DNA from: Clostridia bacterium
Lineage (GTDB): Bacteria; Bacillota; Clostridia; Christensenellales; Aristaeellaceae
NCBI GenBank assembly: GCA_017470095.1
Contig: JAFUFC010000019.1
Location: 1-32,915 of the forward strand
Reading direction: 5' to 3'
Length of the DNA: 32,915 nt
The stretch's first letter is position 1. The number at the start of each line of letters is the position of its first letter. The notes under the pieces were generated by a model. That model saw nothing but the letters and a program-made list of their open reading frames with translations, had not been told where the DNA came from and did no database searches. A program made the position numbers and the translations under genes. Shown here piece after piece: positions 31,392-32,915 of this stretch.

Positions 31392-31660
31392 GTGGCTGCG
31401 ATGGGAACATAGTAGCCAGGATGTGCAACCTTTCAGAGAGCTTCCGGTCGGTGCAAGGAAGCGGCGGCATCCTGCGTGAATTACCTCCCTGAGCTCGGCT
31501 CCGAAGGAAGGGCGTCCTTCTGCGTAGGCGGTCGCCGGTGCGCCGGATACAGCGCGCAAGAGGGCATTCCGTTTTTTCGCGCAAGTGAAAAAACGATGCC
31601 GAACGGAAGTGGTACAGCGATCATCCGCCTTCCCCGATTGTGGGCAGGCGGTTCTTTTTT
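31392..31660 (+). ncRNA. Tyrosine-specific T-box riboswitch
   Basis: Stem I shows the loop-E strands AGTA (31411-31414) and GAA (31478-31480), a helix CAGGATG (31417-31423) with CATCCTG (31468-31474), a lower helix GGGA (31403-31406) with TCCC, and the distal AGAGAG (31435-31440) and GGTCGGTGCAAGG elements. Counting as in known T-boxes (GAA, one nucleotide, specifier), the codon is UAC (31482-31484), tyrosine. The T-box itself reads GAAGTGGTACAGCG, with TGGT (31610-31613) to pair with an ACCA tRNA end. The antiterminator CGGA (31604-31607) with TCCG (31624-31627) competes with the terminator. Uncharged tRNA-Tyr should allow expression. Confidence 0.92.
31625..31660 (+). terminator. T-box terminator
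   Basis: CCGCCT (31625-31630) pairs with AGGCGG (31646-31651), with inner CCC/GGG pairs, followed by TTCTTTTTT minus the interruption. Its 5' arm shares bases with the antiterminator, the usual T-box competition. Confidence 0.9.
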
Positions 31661-31681
31661 ATCATTAGAAAGGAGCGCATC

Positions 31682-32872
31682 ATGGACATTCACAGCCTGA
31701 CCTTTGCCAGCCGCTTTGACGGCATCTCTGGCAGCGCCATCCGGGAAATTTTTAAATTGCTGGCCGTCCCCGGCATGATTTCCTTTGCCGGCGGCAATCC
31801 CGCCGCCAGCGCCCTGCCCGACATTCAAATGGCCGAAATCGCCAAGGAATTATTGCTGGATAAGGGAAAAATTCTTTTACAGTACGGCGCCACGGAAGGC
31901 TACGCGCCCCTGCGGGAAAGCCTGGTGCCTTATTTGAAGAACCGCTTCTCCTTTGACTGCAAAGCCGATGAGATCCTGCCCGTCACCGGATCCACCCAGG
32001 CCATGGATCTTTTGTGTAAAGCCCTCATCAATCCCGGAGACAAAGTGGTGGTGGAAAACCCCACGTTCCTGGGTAACATGCAGTGCATTAAATTATACCA
32101 GGCGCAGTTGGTGCCCGTGGACAGCGACGAGGACGGTATCAAGGTAGACGAACTGGAAGAAGTGTTCAAAAAAGAGCGCCCCAAAATGCTCTATGTGATC
32201 CCCACCTTCCAGAATCCCACGGGACGCACCCTGTCCCTGGCGCGCCGTAAAAAAATTGCCGAGCTGGCGTCCCAGTACGGCGTGATCATTGCTGAAGACG
32301 ATCCCTACCGGGACCTGCGCTACGCGGGAGATGAATTGCCTTCCATCAAATCCTTCGATACGGAAGGCTGGGTGGCCTTCATGGGCAGCTTTTCAAAGGT
32401 CATTTCCCCCGGATTGCGCGTGGGCTTCCTGTGCGCCAATCCCACGCTGCTTCGCAAATGCACCATTGGCAAGCAGTCCAGCGATGTGCATACCGCCAAT
32501 CTGAACCAGGCTATTGTGGACGCATACCTGCGAAGGAACCTTTTGATGCCCCACGTAAACGAAATCTGCAAGAATTATGCCGAGCAATTGAACACCATGC
32601 TGGGCCTGCTGGCAAAATGCGGCGGAGTGGCCCGATATACCCGGCCCCAGGGCGGTCTGTTCATTTTTGCGGAACTTCAGGAGGGCATGGACAGCGTGAA
32701 GCTGCTTAACAAAGCCGTTGAAAAAGGCGTGGCCTATGTGCCCGGCACCTATTTCTATGCCCAGGGTGGCCACGAAAACACTTTCCGGCTCAATTTCTCC
32801 ATGTCCACCATCGACGAGATCGAACGCGGCATGGGCATCCTGAACGAAGTCTTTTCAGAAGCAATCGGATAA
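31682..32872 (+). CDS. PLP-dependent class I aminotransferase (aromatic/2-aminoadipate type)
   Basis: This 396-aa fold-type I aminotransferase has ISFAGGNPAASALP near residues 33-46, LLQYGATEGYAPLRE, NPTG (178-181), the cofactor-binding AEDDPYRDL (Asp207/Tyr209) and the Schiff-base lysine Lys239 in GSFSKVISPGLRVGF. It belongs to the group that includes 2-aminoadipate and aromatic aminotransferases. Control by a tyrosine T-box and the following tyrS-like start favour a role in tyrosine/phenylalanine metabolism, which is inference. ATG 31682 has AAAGGAG 6 nt upstream. Confidence 0.9.
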   Translation: MDIHSLTFASRFDGISGSAIREIFKLLAVPGMISFAGGNPAASALPDIQMAEIAKELLLDKGKILLQYGATEGYAPLRESLVPYLKNRFSFDCKADEILPVTGSTQAMDLLCKALINPGDKVVVENPTFLGNMQCIKLYQAQLVPVDSDEDGIKVDELEEVFKKERPKMLYVIPTFQNPTGRTLSLARRKKIAELASQYGVIIAEDDPYRDLRYAGDELPSIKSFDTEGWVAFMGSFSKVISPGLRVGFLCANPTLLRKCTIGKQSSDVHTANLNQAIVDAYLRRNLLMPHVNEICKNYAEQLNTMLGLLAKCGGVARYTRPQGGLFIFAELQEGMDSVKLLNKAVEKGVAYVPGTYFYAQGGHENTFRLNFSMSTIDEIERGMGILNEVFSEAIG

Positions 32873-32886
32873 GGAGATGAAACGCT

Positions 32887-32915
32887 ATGCAGAACGTACT
32901 TGACACTTTGAACGA
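32887..32915 (+). CDS. tyrS: Tyrosyl-tRNA synthetase, N-terminal start only (partial)
   Basis: Only nine codons and two bases are in the window: MQNVLDTLN. This matches the usual bacterial TyrS beginning (NVxDTLxERGF). AAGGAG lies about 9 nt upstream and the aminotransferase stop is 14 nt before the ATG. Position behind a UAC-specifier T-box strongly supports the call despite the short sequence. Confidence 0.7.

Noticed and set aside
31481-31484. UUA (Leu) as the T-box specifier.
   Set aside because: Structural counting from the loop-E GAA leaves one nucleotide before the codon, as in glyQS-type T-boxes, giving UAC; a tyrS-like gene downstream agrees.
1-32915. CRISPR arrays, IS elements, prophage genes, tRNA or rRNA genes.
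   Set aside because: No direct-repeat array, transposase, integrase, tRNA cloverleaf or rRNA-like segment was seen on either strand.

Overview
This window reads as a chromosomal segment of a fairly GC-rich Gram-positive (Firmicutes/Clostridia-type) bacterium. The basis is a PyrK-PyrD class 1B dihydroorotate dehydrogenase pair, strong AGGAGG-type ribosome binding sites, 17-bp-spaced sigma-A promoters, and RNA regulators typical of Firmicutes: a PyrR attenuator, a SAM-I riboswitch and a tyrosine T-box. No rRNA, tRNA, IS element, prophage or CRISPR array is visible. Placement below class cannot be made from the sequence alone.

Layout. (1) 1-1141, minus: purine genes purE-purC (purC cut by the left edge), behind a promoter and a ZTP/ZMP (pfl) riboswitch whose terminator overlaps the aptamer. 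(2) 1239-10427, plus: a nearly complete pyrimidine operon, pyrC-carB-pyrK-pyrD-pyrF-nudix-pyrE-pyrB. It is headed by a consensus promoter and a PyrR-type attenuator. carB carries an in-frame TAA in a conserved motif, and pyrB ends in a PyrI-like zinc knuckle. carA and pyrR are not in the window. (3) 10435-11640: a KDG-kinase-like PfkB sugar kinase with its own promoter and terminator. (4) 11705-20910, plus: a carbohydrate locus with two CUT1-type ABC permeases, a solute-binding protein, a TIM-barrel glycosidase-like protein, a DUF5107/TPR-like protein and a Gfo/Idh/MocA oxidoreductase. It has no ATPase and no regulator. (5) 20941-22062, minus: a DUF362 protein. (6) 22073-25177, minus: a TAXI-type TRAP transporter (fused permease, then binding protein). 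(7) 25234-27407, plus: a HAD hydrolase, a possible small ORF and a radical SAM protein. (8) 27485-31324, minus: a methyltransferase, metK behind a SAM-I riboswitch, and glpK. (9) 31357-32915, plus: a perfect consensus promoter, a T-box whose structurally deduced specifier is UAC (Tyr), a class I aminotransferase, and the first codons of what looks like tyrS.

How it fits together. The best-supported story is nucleotide and amino-acid housekeeping controlled by RNA: ZMP/ZTP for purines, UMP through PyrR for pyrimidines, SAM for metK, and uncharged tRNA-Tyr for aminotransferase-tyrS. The least characterised part is the carbohydrate locus, where two proteins of poorly described families and a Cys-rich oxidoreductase follow an importer. 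The features most worth a second look are the carB stop codon, the truncated PyrB-PyrI fusion and that carbohydrate module.
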